This document shows positions 37,131 through 48,674 of a stretch of DNA of 64,000 nt, piece after piece. The notes beneath the pieces are model-generated. The model made no database searches. It was not told where the DNA came from and was given only the letters and a program-made list of their open reading frames with translations. Every line of letters starts with the position of its first letter. The stretch's first letter is position 1. A program made the translations under genes and the position numbers. This DNA is from Thauera sedimentorum (GTDB taxonomy: Bacteria > Pseudomonadota > Gammaproteobacteria > Burkholderiales > Rhodocyclaceae), in contig NZ_JACTAH010000001.1 of the NCBI RefSeq assembly GCF_014489115.1, positions 1,736,001 to 1,800,000 of the forward strand. Direction: 5' to 3'.

Positions 37131-37157
37131 TGCCCGGGCCGACCGCCCCGGGCATCA
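37128..37157. terminator. Stem-loop spanning both convergent stop codons
   Basis: An 11-bp perfect inverted repeat (37128-37138 with 37147-37157) whose ends are the TGA stops of the cytochrome gene and of the convergent EAL gene. It probably works as a bidirectional terminator; no T-tract on either side. Confidence 0.5.
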
Positions 37158-40100
37158 GCCGGCGGCGGTCAGCGAACGGACGAAGGCGGGCACCTGGTCG
37201 GGCGGCAGCGGCCGGCTGATCAGGAAGCCCTGCAGCATGTCGCACTTGAGCAGCCGGAGCAGCCTGGCCTGCTCCGCGTTCTCCACGCCTTCGGCCACCA
37301 CCTTCAGGTCGAGCGCGTGCGCCAGCGAGATGATGGTGTTCACGATGGTCATGCTCTCGGGCGCTGCGGTCATGGTGGCGACGAAGGAGCGATCGACCTT
37401 CAGCGCGCTCACCGGCAGCCGGGCCAGATAGGCCAGCGAGGAGTAGCCGGTACCGAAGTCATCCACCGCGATCTCCAGCCCCATGTCGCGCAGTTCGGTC
37501 AGGCGTGCAACATTGCCCTCCATGTCGCTCATGATCATGCTCTCGGTGATCTCCAGGTCCAGCGGCGGAACGCCGAGCTTGTGCTCGTCGAAGATCTGCC
37601 GCAGCGAGGCGACAAAGTCCGGCCGTTGAAGCTGCAGCGGCGACACGTTGACCGCGACCCGCTGCAGTTCCAGCCCTTCCGCCTGCCAGGCGGCGATGTC
37701 GGTCAGCGCACGGCGTATGGCCAGCAGGCCGGCCGGGATGATCAGGCCGGTCTCTTCCAGGATGGGGATGAAGCGCGCCGGCGGCACCAGGCCGTTGCCC
37801 GGCTCCTGCCAACGCAGCAGGGCCTCGAAGCCGCGCAGCCTGCCGGTGTTGCCGCAGACCTTGGGCTGATAGTGCAGAAGCAGCTCGTCGTTCTCCAGCG
37901 CGCGTCTGAGCTTGTTCTCCAGCAACAGCGTCTCGGCGATCTGCGCGTTCATCTCCGGTCCGTAGAACAGATAGCCGGCACCCGAAGCCCTTGCCTTGCG
38001 CAAGGCTGCCTCCGCGTTGCTGAGCATGGCATCCGCGTCGTCGCCGCGCTGTCGGCACAGGAGGGAGACGCCGGCGGTGAGCGCGATGCGCAACTCCTCC
38101 CCGGCAAGGACGAAGGGACGGTCGAGCACCGCCGCCGTGGTGCGCTCCACCAGATGGGCGATGTCGGCCGGCTCGAAGGCGCCGCCTAGCAAGGCACCGA
38201 ACTGGTCCACGGACAGTCGCGCCACATCGCCTTCGTCCGGCCAGGCCGCGCGCAGCCGGCGCGCCAGCTCGCGCAGCACGCTGTCGCCGACCTGCCGGCC
38301 GAAGGTGTCGTTGATGTTGCGGAAGCGGTCGATGTCCCACAGCACGACAGCAATGCAGTCGTCCCGGTGGTGGCGCGCCACCTGCCGCACCACCGCCAGA
38401 CGATCCAGCAGATGGGCGCGGTTGGGCAGCCCGGTGAGCACGTCGTGGTAGGCGAGATAGGCGAGCAGGTCCTGCTTGGCGATGTACTCGAGCGCAAACG
38501 AGACGTCGTTGGCGAGCTCGGTGAGCAGTTCCTGCTCCTCCTCGTTGAAGAAGCCGGGTTCGCGGGCATAGAGCACCAGCACGCCGACCACCCGCCCATC
38601 GACGATCAGCGGCAGGGCGATCAGCGACCGGTATCCCCGCCGCAGCGCTTCTTCCCTGCGCTTGCCGACCGCGCCGAGCTCGTCGAGTTCGTCGATCACG
38701 CAGGGTTCGGCCGAGCGCACCGCCTCGCCCACCGCGCCCTGCCCCAGCTCCAGATCGCTGCGCACGGACAGGGGTTCGGCGCCGATGTCGTCGTCGACGC
38801 CGGCCCAGGCCACCGGCTTCACCTCTTCGGTGGATGCATCGACCTCGCCGATCCAGGCGATGCCGAACTCGCCCTCCTTCACCGCGATACGGCAGGCTTC
38901 ACGGAAGAGCCGGGCCCGGTCATGAATGCGCACGATGGCCGAGTTGATGCCGCTCAGCACCGCATAGACCCGGGTCAGCCGCAGGATGCGCTGCTGCTGT
39001 GCGATGCGCTCCAGGAACTGGCCGATCTGCACGGCCAGGGTGGACAGCGTGTCGGCCAGTCTTTCGTCCAGTTCGCAACGCCTGCGCGAGAACACGTCGA
39101 CCACGCCGATGACCCGCCCGCCGACCATGATCGGCACCGCACCGCCCGACACCAGCCCGGCCTTGCGCGCGGCCTCGGCGCGCAGGAAGCCCGGATGCAG
39201 CCGCAGGTCCGCGAACCACAGCGGCTGGCCCGACGCCCAGGCCGCACCGGGCACCCCCATGTCGCGCACCAGGGACATCCGCCGCGACTGCTCGACGAAG
39301 GCGCGGCAGGACTCGTCCGCATACGACCACACGTCCACGCAGCGCAGGTGCTCGCCATGTTCGTCGACCCGCCACAGGGTCGCCGCCTCCATGCCCAGTT
39401 CGCTGCCGATGGCCTGCAGCAGCAAGGGGGTCGCCGCCTCCAGGCAGGATGCTTCGTTCAGCACCCGGGTGACCGCGAACTGCGCGGCAAGATGGCGGTG
39501 CGCGCGGTCGCGTTCAACGATGCCGCGCTCCAGCTCCTGGGCGTACTGGCGCAGGCGCGCATACAGGCTGCCGTTCTCGTAGATCCTTCCCGACTGGGCG
39601 GCGAGGATCTGCAGCAGCGCCGCATCGCCCTCGGTGAAACCACCCGGCTCCCGCTTGTTGGCAAGGCAGATCCAGCCATAGGTGGCGGCCAGCGACTTCA
39701 CCGGGGCGACGAGCAGGTTGCGCACCTGCGGATAACCGCTCGGCAGGCCCGCGGCGGCCTGGCGGTCCGGCCGGATGTTCAGGCGCAGGGTCTGCGCCTC
39801 GCGATAGACAGGACGGAAGGACTCGCAGTCGAGCCGGATCGGCCCCATCTGCGCGACCAGCGCCGGATCGATGCCGCAGTGCTTCACGAAGGCCAGGCTC
39901 TCGCTGTCGGCCTCGCGCACCGCCACGGTGCCGAACTCCGAACCGATGAGCTGGCGCGCGCCCACGCAGATGTGGGCGAGCAGGCTGCCCTTGTTGCGCT
40001 CCGAGGCCAGCTGCAGGTTCAGCTCGATCAGCGCTTCGAGCTTGTCATTGACCGACTGCAGCTCGGTGACCTTCTGCGACAGCTTGTCGCTGATCAGCTG

Positions 40101-40529
40101 CAGGTGCTGGCGGTCGAAGTCGCGGTCGATGACCGGCTCGCCGTCCGGGGGCGCCTGCGGGGCACCGGCAAGAACCCCGCGCACCGTCTGCAGGGCATGC
40201 TGCGGCTCGATCGGCTTGGTCAGCACCGCGCGGACGCCGCAGGCCTCGGCCAGCTCCTGCGCTTCCTTCTCCAGGAAGTGGGCGGTGCAGAAGATCACCG
40301 GAATGCCGGCCAGGAAAGGATCGGCGCGCAGCGTGCGGACGAAGTCGTAGCCGTCCATCTCCGGCATGACGATGTCGCAGATGATCAGGTCGGGCCGGGT
40401 ACGGCGCACCAGCTCCAGCCCCTGGCTGCCGCTGTCGGCCTCGTCGATGACATGGCCGAACTGCTTGAGGATGACGGCGAACAGTTCCCGGTTGACCGCG
40501 ACGTCGTCGACCACCGCTATCCTGGCCAT
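37155..40529 (-). CDS. Receiver-GAF-GAF-degenerate GGDEF-EAL protein
   Basis: 1124 aa. Receiver at 1-125 (VVDDVAVN, phospho-Asp in IICDIVMPEM, Lys in LTKPIEP), then two or three GAF-like domains (about 170-320, 355-500, 520-680). The GGDEF domain has SVDQF in place of GGDEF, so no cyclase activity is expected. The EAL domain has [23 protein letters not shown] and AEGVE and looks like an active c-di-GMP phosphodiesterase. A degenerate GGDEF may bind GTP to regulate EAL. Last of three co-directional genes with the kinase and receiver; 3 bp after the receiver gene's stop. Confidence 0.92.
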   Translation of the reverse strand: MARIAVVDDVAVNRELFAVILKQFGHVIDEADSGSQGLELVRRTRPDLIICDIVMPEMDGYDFVRTLRADPFLAGIPVIFCTAHFLEKEAQELAEACGVRAVLTKPIEPQHALQTVRGVLAGAPQAPPDGEPVIDRDFDRQHLQLISDKLSQKVTELQSVNDKLEALIELNLQLASERNKGSLLAHICVGARQLIGSEFGTVAVREADSESLAFVKHCGIDPALVAQMGPIRLDCESFRPVYREAQTLRLNIRPDRQAAAGLPSGYPQVRNLLVAPVKSLAATYGWICLANKREPGGFTEGDAALLQILAAQSGRIYENGSLYARLRQYAQELERGIVERDRAHRHLAAQFAVTRVLNEASCLEAATPLLLQAIGSELGMEAATLWRVDEHGEHLRCVDVWSYADESCRAFVEQSRRMSLVRDMGVPGAAWASGQPLWFADLRLHPGFLRAEAARKAGLVSGGAVPIMVGGRVIGVVDVFSRRRCELDERLADTLSTLAVQIGQFLERIAQQQRILRLTRVYAVLSGINSAIVRIHDRARLFREACRIAVKEGEFGIAWIGEVDASTEEVKPVAWAGVDDDIGAEPLSVRSDLELGQGAVGEAVRSAEPCVIDELDELGAVGKRREEALRRGYRSLIALPLIVDGRVVGVLVLYAREPGFFNEEEQELLTELANDVSFALEYIAKQDLLAYLAYHDVLTGLPNRAHLLDRLAVVRQVARHHRDDCIAVVLWDIDRFRNINDTFGRQVGDSVLRELARRLRAAWPDEGDVARLSVDQFGALLGGAFEPADIAHLVERTTAAVLDRPFVLAGEELRIALTAGVSLLCRQRGDDADAMLSNAEAALRKARASGAGYLFYGPEMNAQIAETLLLENKLRRALENDELLLHYQPKVCGNTGRLRGFEALLRWQEPGNGLVPPARFIPILEETGLIIPAGLLAIRRALTDIAAWQAEGLELQRVAVNVSPLQLQRPDFVASLRQIFDEHKLGVPPLDLEITESMIMSDMEGNVARLTELRDMGLEIAVDDFGTGYSSLAYLARLPVSALKVDRSFVATMTAAPESMTIVNTIISLAHALDLKVVAEGVENAEQARLLRLLKCDMLQGFLISRPLPPDQVPAFVRSLTAAG

Positions 40530-40532
40530 CGC

Positions 40533-40925
40533 TCAAGCCTCCCCGCCGGGACCACGCGGCGGACGCAGGTAGGCTTCGAGTTGCGCGACGAAACGCTCCA
40601 CCTCGATGGGCTTGGAGAAATAGCCGTCGAAACCCGCCGCCAGGATGCGCTCGCGGTCGCCCAGCATGGAAAAGGCGGTGACCGCGATCAGCGGCACGTG
40701 CCGCAGGTTCTCGTCCTCCTTCAGCGCGCGGGCGACCTGATAGCCGTCCAGGCCGGGCATCTGCAGATCGCAGACGATCAGGTCGGGGCGCTGCTCACGC
40801 GCCATCGCCAGCGCGGTTTCGCCGTCCGCCGCCGAGAGCGTGCGGTAGTCGTGCGCCTGCAGCAGGTAGCACATCAGCGCCATGCTGTCCGGGTGGTCCT
40901 CGGCAATCAGGATGCGAACGGCCAC
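40533..40925 (-). CDS. Single-domain response regulator
   Basis: 130 aa, a CheY-like receiver alone: acidic pair in LIAEDHPD, phospho-Asp in IVCDLQMPGLDG, Thr in IAVTAFSM, Lys in YFSKPIEV. It lies between a kinase gene and a receiver-EAL gene with gaps of 2-3 bp, so it probably carries phosphate in a relay from that kinase. Confidence 0.92.
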   Translation of the reverse strand: MAVRILIAEDHPDSMALMCYLLQAHDYRTLSAADGETALAMAREQRPDLIVCDLQMPGLDGYQVARALKEDENLRHVPLIAVTAFSMLGDRERILAAGFDGYFSKPIEVERFVAQLEAYLRPPRGPGGEA

Positions 40926-40927
40926 GA

Positions 40928-42412
40928 TCAGCCCCCCGGCAGCACCAGCACGAAGGTGCTGCCCTCTCCCGGCGCGCTGCGGCAGTTCAGCTCGCCGCCG
41001 AGCAGTTCGGCCAGCTTGCGGCTGAGGTAGAGCCCGAGGCCGCTGCCCTCGTCCACCCCGCGGCGCCCCGCCTTGCCCTGGACGAAGGCCTCGAACAGCA
41101 TGGCCAGCTCCTCCTTGGCGATGCCCGGCCCGGTGTCCTGCACGACGAACTCCAGCGTCCGCCCGTCATCGCGCGCATGCCCGGCAAGCGACACCGTCAC
41201 CCGGCCGCTACGGGTGAACTTGATCGCGTTGCCGGTCAGGTTGAGCAGGATCTGGCTCAGTGCACGCCTGTCGGTATCGAGCATCACCGGCTGCCCGGGC
41301 AGCTGCAGTTCGAAACCGAGCCCCTTCGCCTGCGCCTGTGGTTGCAGCGAGGCGGCGATCTCGCGCAGCAGCTCGCCGCAATCGACCGGCTCCTGGCGCA
41401 ACTCGATCTTGCCGGCCTCGATCTTGGCGAGGTTGAGCAGGTCGTTGATCAGCGCCAGCAGGTGGCGGGCGTTGCTGCGCACGATCTCCAGCTGCCTGGC
41501 CTGCTCGTCATTGAGTTCGCCGGGCAGCCTCATCAGCAATGTCCCGGTGAAGCCGATCACCGCATTGAGCGGGGTGCGCAGCTCATGGCTCATGCTGGCC
41601 AGGAAGTGATCCTTGGCGCGGTTGGCCTTCTCCAGCTCGAGGTTCTTCTCCTGCAGCGCACGCTCGAAACGCTTGCGCTCGCTGACGTCGCGGATGGCGC
41701 TCATCACCATCTGGGTTTCGTTGATGCGCAGCGGACTGAGGCTGATCTCCACCGGAAACTCGGTGCCGTCCTTGCGGAGACCGAACAGCTCCAGCCCGGC
41801 GCCCATCGCCCGGGTGCGCGGTTGTGCGAAGTAGTTCGAGCGGTGCCCCTTGTGCGGGGCGCGAAAACGCTCGGGCAGCAGGCGCTCGACCGGGCAGGCA
41901 TGCAGTTCGCCCGGCGCATAGCCGAACAGCGACTCGGCCTGTGCGTTGGCGATCAGGATGTGCCCGGTGGGATTGACGATGACGATACCGTCGGGCGTGG
42001 AGTCGATCAGTTCGCGGAAGCGCGCCTCCAGCGCCCTGCTGTCGCGCTGGACCTTGAGCGAGGTGACATCCTTCTCGGAGAACAGCACCAGCGGCCCCGA
42101 CTCGCCCCCCTCGCCCGCGAGGCGCCGGCCGGTGATGTCCACGTAGATCAGGGTGCCGTCCTTGCGCCGGCGCAAGGCCTCGAAGGTAGCCGTCGTGTCG
42201 CGCAAAGTCTGCTCGATGAAAGCGCGCTGTTCCGCGCTGCGATCGGCCAGCACGATGAGCGTGTCGAGCATGCGCCCGCAGGCCTCCTCCGCGCCATAGC
42301 CGAACAAGGACCGTGCACCGGCGCTCCAGTGCACCACGCGCCCCGCATGGTCGATCGCCATCAAGGCATCGGGACACTCATGCAACCACCGGAGATCCTC
42401 GCTTTCGGGCAT
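40928..42412 (-). CDS. PAS-PAS sensor histidine kinase
   Basis: 494 aa soluble kinase. PAS 1 at about 8-120 and PAS 2 at about 130-255 with PAC motifs (GLRKDGTEFPVEISLSP), then a HisKA domain (FLASMSHELRTPLNAVIGF), N-box NLTGNAIKFT, DTGPGIAKEEL and GSGLGLYLS. The signal is unknown. First gene of a three-gene unit whose products are a free receiver and a receiver-EAL phosphodiesterase, so it likely controls c-di-GMP. A promoter with an inverted repeat at -42 precedes it. Confidence 0.92.
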   Translation of the reverse strand: MPESEDLRWLHECPDALMAIDHAGRVVHWSAGARSLFGYGAEEACGRMLDTLIVLADRSAEQRAFIEQTLRDTTATFEALRRRKDGTLIYVDITGRRLAGEGGESGPLVLFSEKDVTSLKVQRDSRALEARFRELIDSTPDGIVIVNPTGHILIANAQAESLFGYAPGELHACPVERLLPERFRAPHKGHRSNYFAQPRTRAMGAGLELFGLRKDGTEFPVEISLSPLRINETQMVMSAIRDVSERKRFERALQEKNLELEKANRAKDHFLASMSHELRTPLNAVIGFTGTLLMRLPGELNDEQARQLEIVRSNARHLLALINDLLNLAKIEAGKIELRQEPVDCGELLREIAASLQPQAQAKGLGFELQLPGQPVMLDTDRRALSQILLNLTGNAIKFTRSGRVTVSLAGHARDDGRTLEFVVQDTGPGIAKEELAMLFEAFVQGKAGRRGVDEGSGLGLYLSRKLAELLGGELNCRSAPGEGSTFVLVLPGG

Positions 42413-42456
42413 TCGCTACACCTCCGCAAGCCGCCGCGCCGGATGTGGACGCTCTC

Positions 42457-42498
42457 AGGATAGCTCCCCAAGGCGGGTATAAACATACTTCCCAAGTA
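42457..42498 (-). promoter_or_regulatory. Putative activated promoter of the kinase operon
   Basis: Palindrome TACTTCCCAAGTA (42486-42498), centred 32.5 bp upstream of TATCCT (42462-42457, minus strand), the spacing of an activator at about -42. The half-site TACTT resembles those of LuxR/NarL-family regulators. The rest of the gap 42413-42590 shows nothing clear. Confidence 0.45.
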
Positions 42499-42590
42499 GG
42501 GTGATTTGCCCGTGACATGCCCCCGGTGGCGGGCGCCCCGGGCCGGCCCAGCACCTGCGCGGCGCACTGACGCGAACGACGCGGGCAGGC

Positions 42591-43594
42591 TCAGCCCAGC
42601 TCGCCGCACAGGGTGCGGCCGAAGTGCGCGCGGATCTCCTCCGCATCGAGCCCGCGCGCGATCAGCACGTGCAGTTTGGCGAAAGCCGCTTCCAGCGTGA
42701 GGTCGCCGCCCGCCACCACGCCGATGCGCGCCAGCGCCGCGCCGGTGGCGTAGCTGCCCTGCACCACGCTGCCGGTCACGCACTGGGTGATGTTCACCAC
42801 CACCACGCCGCGCGCGACCGCCGCGCCCAGCGCGGCCAGCAGTTGCGCGTCGGCGTCCGGCGCATTGCCCACGCCGTAGCTGCACAGCACCAGGCCGCGC
42901 ACCGCCGGGTCGCCGAGCAGCGCCTCGACCGCAGGCGCCGACAGCCCCGGATGGACGGTCAGCACCGCCACTGCGGCCCGGTCGAACGCCGGCAGCGCGA
43001 AGTCCCGCGCCGCTGGACGCAACAGGCGATCGTCATGCACGACGATGCCGATGCCCGCTTCGGCAAGCGGCAGACAGTTGGGCGAATCGAAGGCAGCGAA
43101 ACGGTCGGCGTGCGCCTTGCTGCTGCGGTTGCCGCGCAGCAGGCGGCCGCCGAAGTAGATCGCCACCTCGCGGATGCGCGGATCGGCGGCCAGCGCGAGC
43201 GCACCCTGCAGGTTGGCCGCCGCGTCGCTGCGCGGCTGGCCGAGCGGGATCTGCGCGCCGCTGAGGATCACCGGCTTGTCGGCGCCGAGCAGCATGAAGG
43301 ACAGCGCCGAAGCGGTCCACGCCATGGTGTCGGTGCCGTGCAGCACCACGAAACCGTCCCACTCGTCCCAGCGCGCCACCAGTTCGGCCGCGATGGCCCG
43401 CCAGTGCGCGGGCTGCAGGTTGGCGCTGTCGATCGGCTCGGCCATCTCGACGATCTCGCAGGCCGGCAGCCCTGCGCAGGCGGCAAACTGGCGGCGCAGC
43501 ACCCCGGCGAAGTCCGCCATCGGCCGGTAGCCCTGCGCCGACGGCGCCATGCCGATGGTGCCGCCGACGTACAGCACCAGGACGCGGCGCTGCG

Positions 43595-43598
<4 letters not shown>
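42591..43598 (-). CDS. ansA: L-asparaginase, type I
   Basis: 335 aa cytoplasmic enzyme converting asparagine to aspartate and ammonia. Catalytic Thr in LYVGGTIGM near residue 14 and the second triad block VLHGTDTMAWTA. No signal peptide, and length near that of E. coli AnsA (338 aa). Its ATG overlaps the aspA stop by 4 bp. Together they turn asparagine into fumarate plus two ammonia. Confidence 0.93.
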
Positions 43599-44995
<1,397 letters not shown>

Positions 44996-45069
44996 CGTGG
45001 TTTTCGTCCGCAGGAGATCGGGAGGGGCCCGCCGGGGCCTTGTGGGCTCCGGCGGGTGGAAGCACGGGT

Positions 45070-46527
<1,458 letters not shown>

Positions 46528-46792
46528 GGCGGCACCCTCCCGATCTGCGGCAGGAGGAGCCGGTCGGCGCGCCCGCAGGACGCGGCGGATTCGAGATGCT
46601 GTGCATATGGGTCTCCATTGCGGCGCGGGGCCGCTGTTGTCGTTTGATAGAGCCCGTGCATTTGACCAAGCGTGCGGCGCGGATTGAATTTGCCGATCTG
46701 GTTCATTCTGTCGCTCACTGACGCTCGAACTGCGCCATACTGCGCCACTTTCTTCGAACGAATCCGCTGCCGCCGCCGCGGAGATGCCAGCC

Positions 46793-47605
46793 ATGAACGA
46801 GGACTTCGCCCGCAACCTGCGCCTGCTGTGCAGCTACTACCGCTCGATCGCCGAGGTCTGCCGCCGCCTCGGCATCAATCGCCCGCAGTTCAACCGCTAC
46901 CTGAGCGGACGCTACCTGCCGGCGGCGAACACCCTGCGCCGTTTCTGCGACTTCTTCGGCGTCGAGGAACACGAGATCATGCTGCCCAGCGCGCAGTTCG
47001 AGCGCCTGGTGCAGGTGCGTCCGCGCAGCAGCGCGGCGCCGGCCACCGGCGCGCCGGAAGCGCCTCATCTTGCGCGGCTGCGCGAGATCGGCAGCGCCGG
47101 GCTGGACAAGTATCTCGGCTACTACTTCGAGACCTATCTGTCGATGGCCTGTCCGGGGCGCATCTTGCGCACCCTGGTATGCCTGGAACGGCGCGAGGAA
47201 GGAATCTACTACCAGCGCACCGAGCGGCTGATCGAGCATCCGCGCGAGAAGGCCTATCACGGCATCTACCTGGGCACCGCGCATTTCCTCACCGACCGCA
47301 TCTTCCTCACCGACTACGAGACGCTGACCGGCCTGGAGATCACCCAGACCATTCTCTTTCCCTCGTTCAAGAACCGGGTGACCCGCCTCACCGGGCTCAA
47401 GCTGGGGGTGTCGGGCAGCGGGGAGCGCATGCCGTGCTGCACGCGGGTGGTGTATGAGTATCTCGGCCCGCGCATCGACGTGCGTCGCGCCCTGCGGCTG
47501 TGCGGGCTCTACGAGATGGACGATCCGCAGATCGACGAGGCGACCCGCAATGCGGTCACCAACACATCCGCCGAGGGAGAGTGGCACTTCCGCGCGCGCT
47601 TCTGA
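46793..47605 (+). CDS. Helix-turn-helix transcriptional regulator
   Basis: 270 aa. Residues about 10-65 form a Cro/CI-type helix-turn-helix (SIAEVCRRLGINRPQFNRYL, SGRYLPAANTLRRFCDFFGV). The remaining 200 residues are a domain I do not recognise, with aromatic-rich segments (KYLGYYFETYLSMACPG). Divergent from the symporter-aspA-ansA operon across 265 bp, so it may regulate amino acid uptake and degradation. Start at 46793 has CGGAG upstream; 46784 is less likely. The 265-bp gap holds no other gene. Confidence 0.85.
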   Translation: MNEDFARNLRLLCSYYRSIAEVCRRLGINRPQFNRYLSGRYLPAANTLRRFCDFFGVEEHEIMLPSAQFERLVQVRPRSSAAPATGAPEAPHLARLREIGSAGLDKYLGYYFETYLSMACPGRILRTLVCLERREEGIYYQRTERLIEHPREKAYHGIYLGTAHFLTDRIFLTDYETLTGLEITQTILFPSFKNRVTRLTGLKLGVSGSGERMPCCTRVVYEYLGPRIDVRRALRLCGLYEMDDPQIDEATRNAVTNTSAEGEWHFRARF

Positions 47606-47623
47606 CGCGATGCGGCGCGCAAA

Positions 47624-47659
47624 AAGCAAAACGCCAGCCCGAGGGCTGGCGTTTTGCTT
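47624..47659. terminator. Bidirectional intrinsic terminator
   Basis: A 17-bp perfect inverted repeat (47624-47640 with 47643-47659). On the minus strand it ends in TTTTGCTTTTTG and closes the tRNA-Pro/Arg/His operon. On the plus strand it follows the regulator gene and ends GTTTTGCTTG. Confidence 0.88.
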
Positions 47660-47669
47660 GCATGATGCT

Positions 47670-47746
47670 TGGGGCGACATACCGGTTTCGAACCGGTGAC
47701 CTTTGGAGCCACAATCCAACGCTCTACCAACTGAGCTAATGCCGCC
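47670..47746 (-). tRNA. tRNA-His (anticodon GTG)
   Basis: 77 nt. Anticodon GTG at 47712-47710. The extra G at -1 (47746) faces discriminator C, the mark of tRNA-His, and the acceptor GCGGCAT pairs with ATGTCGC through one G-U. CCA is encoded. Third gene of the tRNA operon. Confidence 0.96.
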
Positions 47747-47794
47747 ACCATCAGGACCTCGGCAAACGCCGCGGCCCGGAAAACTTTTTCACTC

Positions 47795-47871
47795 TGGCCT
47801 GCCCGGCAGGGATCGAACCTGCAACCCCCGGCTTAGAAGGCCGGTGCTCTATCCAATTGAGCTACGGGCAG
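47795..47871 (-). tRNA. tRNA-Arg (anticodon TCT)
   Basis: 77 nt. Acceptor CTGCCCG pairs with CGGGCAG, discriminator G, CCA encoded; anticodon TCT at 47837-47835 in loop CTTCTAA. Reads AGA/AGG codons. Second gene of the tRNA operon. Confidence 0.96.
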
Positions 47872-47898
47872 ATTCCACGCGGGCATCCGGGGGTGAGC

Positions 47899-47975
47899 TG
47901 GTCGGGGTGGAGGGATTCGAACCCCCGACATCTTGCTCCCAAAGCAAGCGCGCTACCGGACTGCGCTACACCCCG
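47899..47975 (-). tRNA. tRNA-Pro (anticodon TGG)
   Basis: 77 nt. Acceptor CGGGGTG pairs with CACCCCG, discriminator A, CCA encoded; anticodon TGG at 47941-47939. First gene of the tRNA operon, 10 bp after its promoter's -10 box. Confidence 0.96.
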
Positions 47976-47985
47976 AGAGCGGCGA

Positions 47986-48014
47986 ATCATACACACTAGC
48001 CCCGGGGGCGTCAA
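47986..48014 (-). promoter_or_regulatory. Promoter of the tRNA-Pro/Arg/His operon
   Basis: Minus strand TTGACG (48014-48009), 17-bp spacer, TATGAT (47991-47986). Start of tRNA-Pro is 11 bp further. Confidence 0.85.
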
Positions 48015-48093
48015 ACATCTGTGCAGGAATTTCGCGCACGCCCCAAAGGCATATTCCGGCACCGCGCGCAGGCTGCTCGATGCCGCGCTTTGC

Positions 48094-48122
48094 TTGCCCG
48101 CGCAGGGGGTTTCTGCTATTAA
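48094..48122 (+). promoter_or_regulatory. Possible dksA promoter
   Basis: TTGCCC, 17-bp spacer, TATTAA, 32 bp before the dksA start. Each hexamer matches consensus at four of six positions. Confidence 0.45.
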
Positions 48123-48154
48123 ATCGCTTCCCTCAAACAACGGAAGTCGTAGTC

Positions 48155-48580
48155 ATGGCAGAAGACACCCTGCACAAGCAGTTTCCGCCCTATGTTCCCG
48201 CCAAGGGCGAGGATTACATGAGCGAGAAGCAGTTGGCACACTTCCGCAACATCCTCGACACCCTCAAGCGCGAACTGATGGAAGACATCGAGCGCACGGT
48301 ACACACGCTGCAGGACGAGGCCACCGTGTTCGCCGACCCCAACGACCGCGCCAGCCAGGAGTCCGACATCGCCCTGGAACTGCGCAACCGCGACCGCGAA
48401 CGCAAGCTGATCAAGAAGATCGACGAGGCGCTCGGGCGCATCAACGACGGCGAGTACGGCTACTGTGACAGCTGCGGCGTGGAGATCGGCCTCAAGCGCC
48501 TGGAGGCGCGCCCCACCGCCACGCTGTGCATCGACTGCAAGACGCTGGAGGAAATGCGCGAACGCCAGGTCGCCAAGTAG
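48155..48580 (+). CDS. dksA: RNA polymerase-binding transcription factor DksA
   Basis: 141 aa. Binds the RNA polymerase secondary channel and with ppGpp represses rRNA promoters in the stringent response. The coiled-coil tip has the functional DxxDxA motif in ADPNDRASQ (about residues 68-76). The C-terminal zinc finger is CDSC and CIDC, all four Cys present. ATG at 48155 with CGGAAG upstream; the upstream open frame runs through tRNA sequence and is ignored. Followed by a terminator shared with pnp. Confidence 0.97.
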   Translation: MAEDTLHKQFPPYVPAKGEDYMSEKQLAHFRNILDTLKRELMEDIERTVHTLQDEATVFADPNDRASQESDIALELRNRDRERKLIKKIDEALGRINDGEYGYCDSCGVEIGLKRLEARPTATLCIDCKTLEEMRERQVAK

Positions 48581-48630
48581 GCCCTCCTCCGCTTCGCAGC
48601 GCAGGCCGCTGCAGGAAGCGCGGACAAAAA

Positions 48631-48655
48631 AAGGGACGCCGCAGCGTCCCTTTCT
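48631..48655. terminator. Bidirectional terminator between dksA and pnp
   Basis: A 9-bp stem (48631-48639 with 48644-48652), loop CGCA. On the minus strand a run of seven T follows (end of pnp); on the plus strand TTTCTTATT (end of dksA). Confidence 0.9.
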
Positions 48656-48674
48656 TATTGGGCCGAAGACCCGA

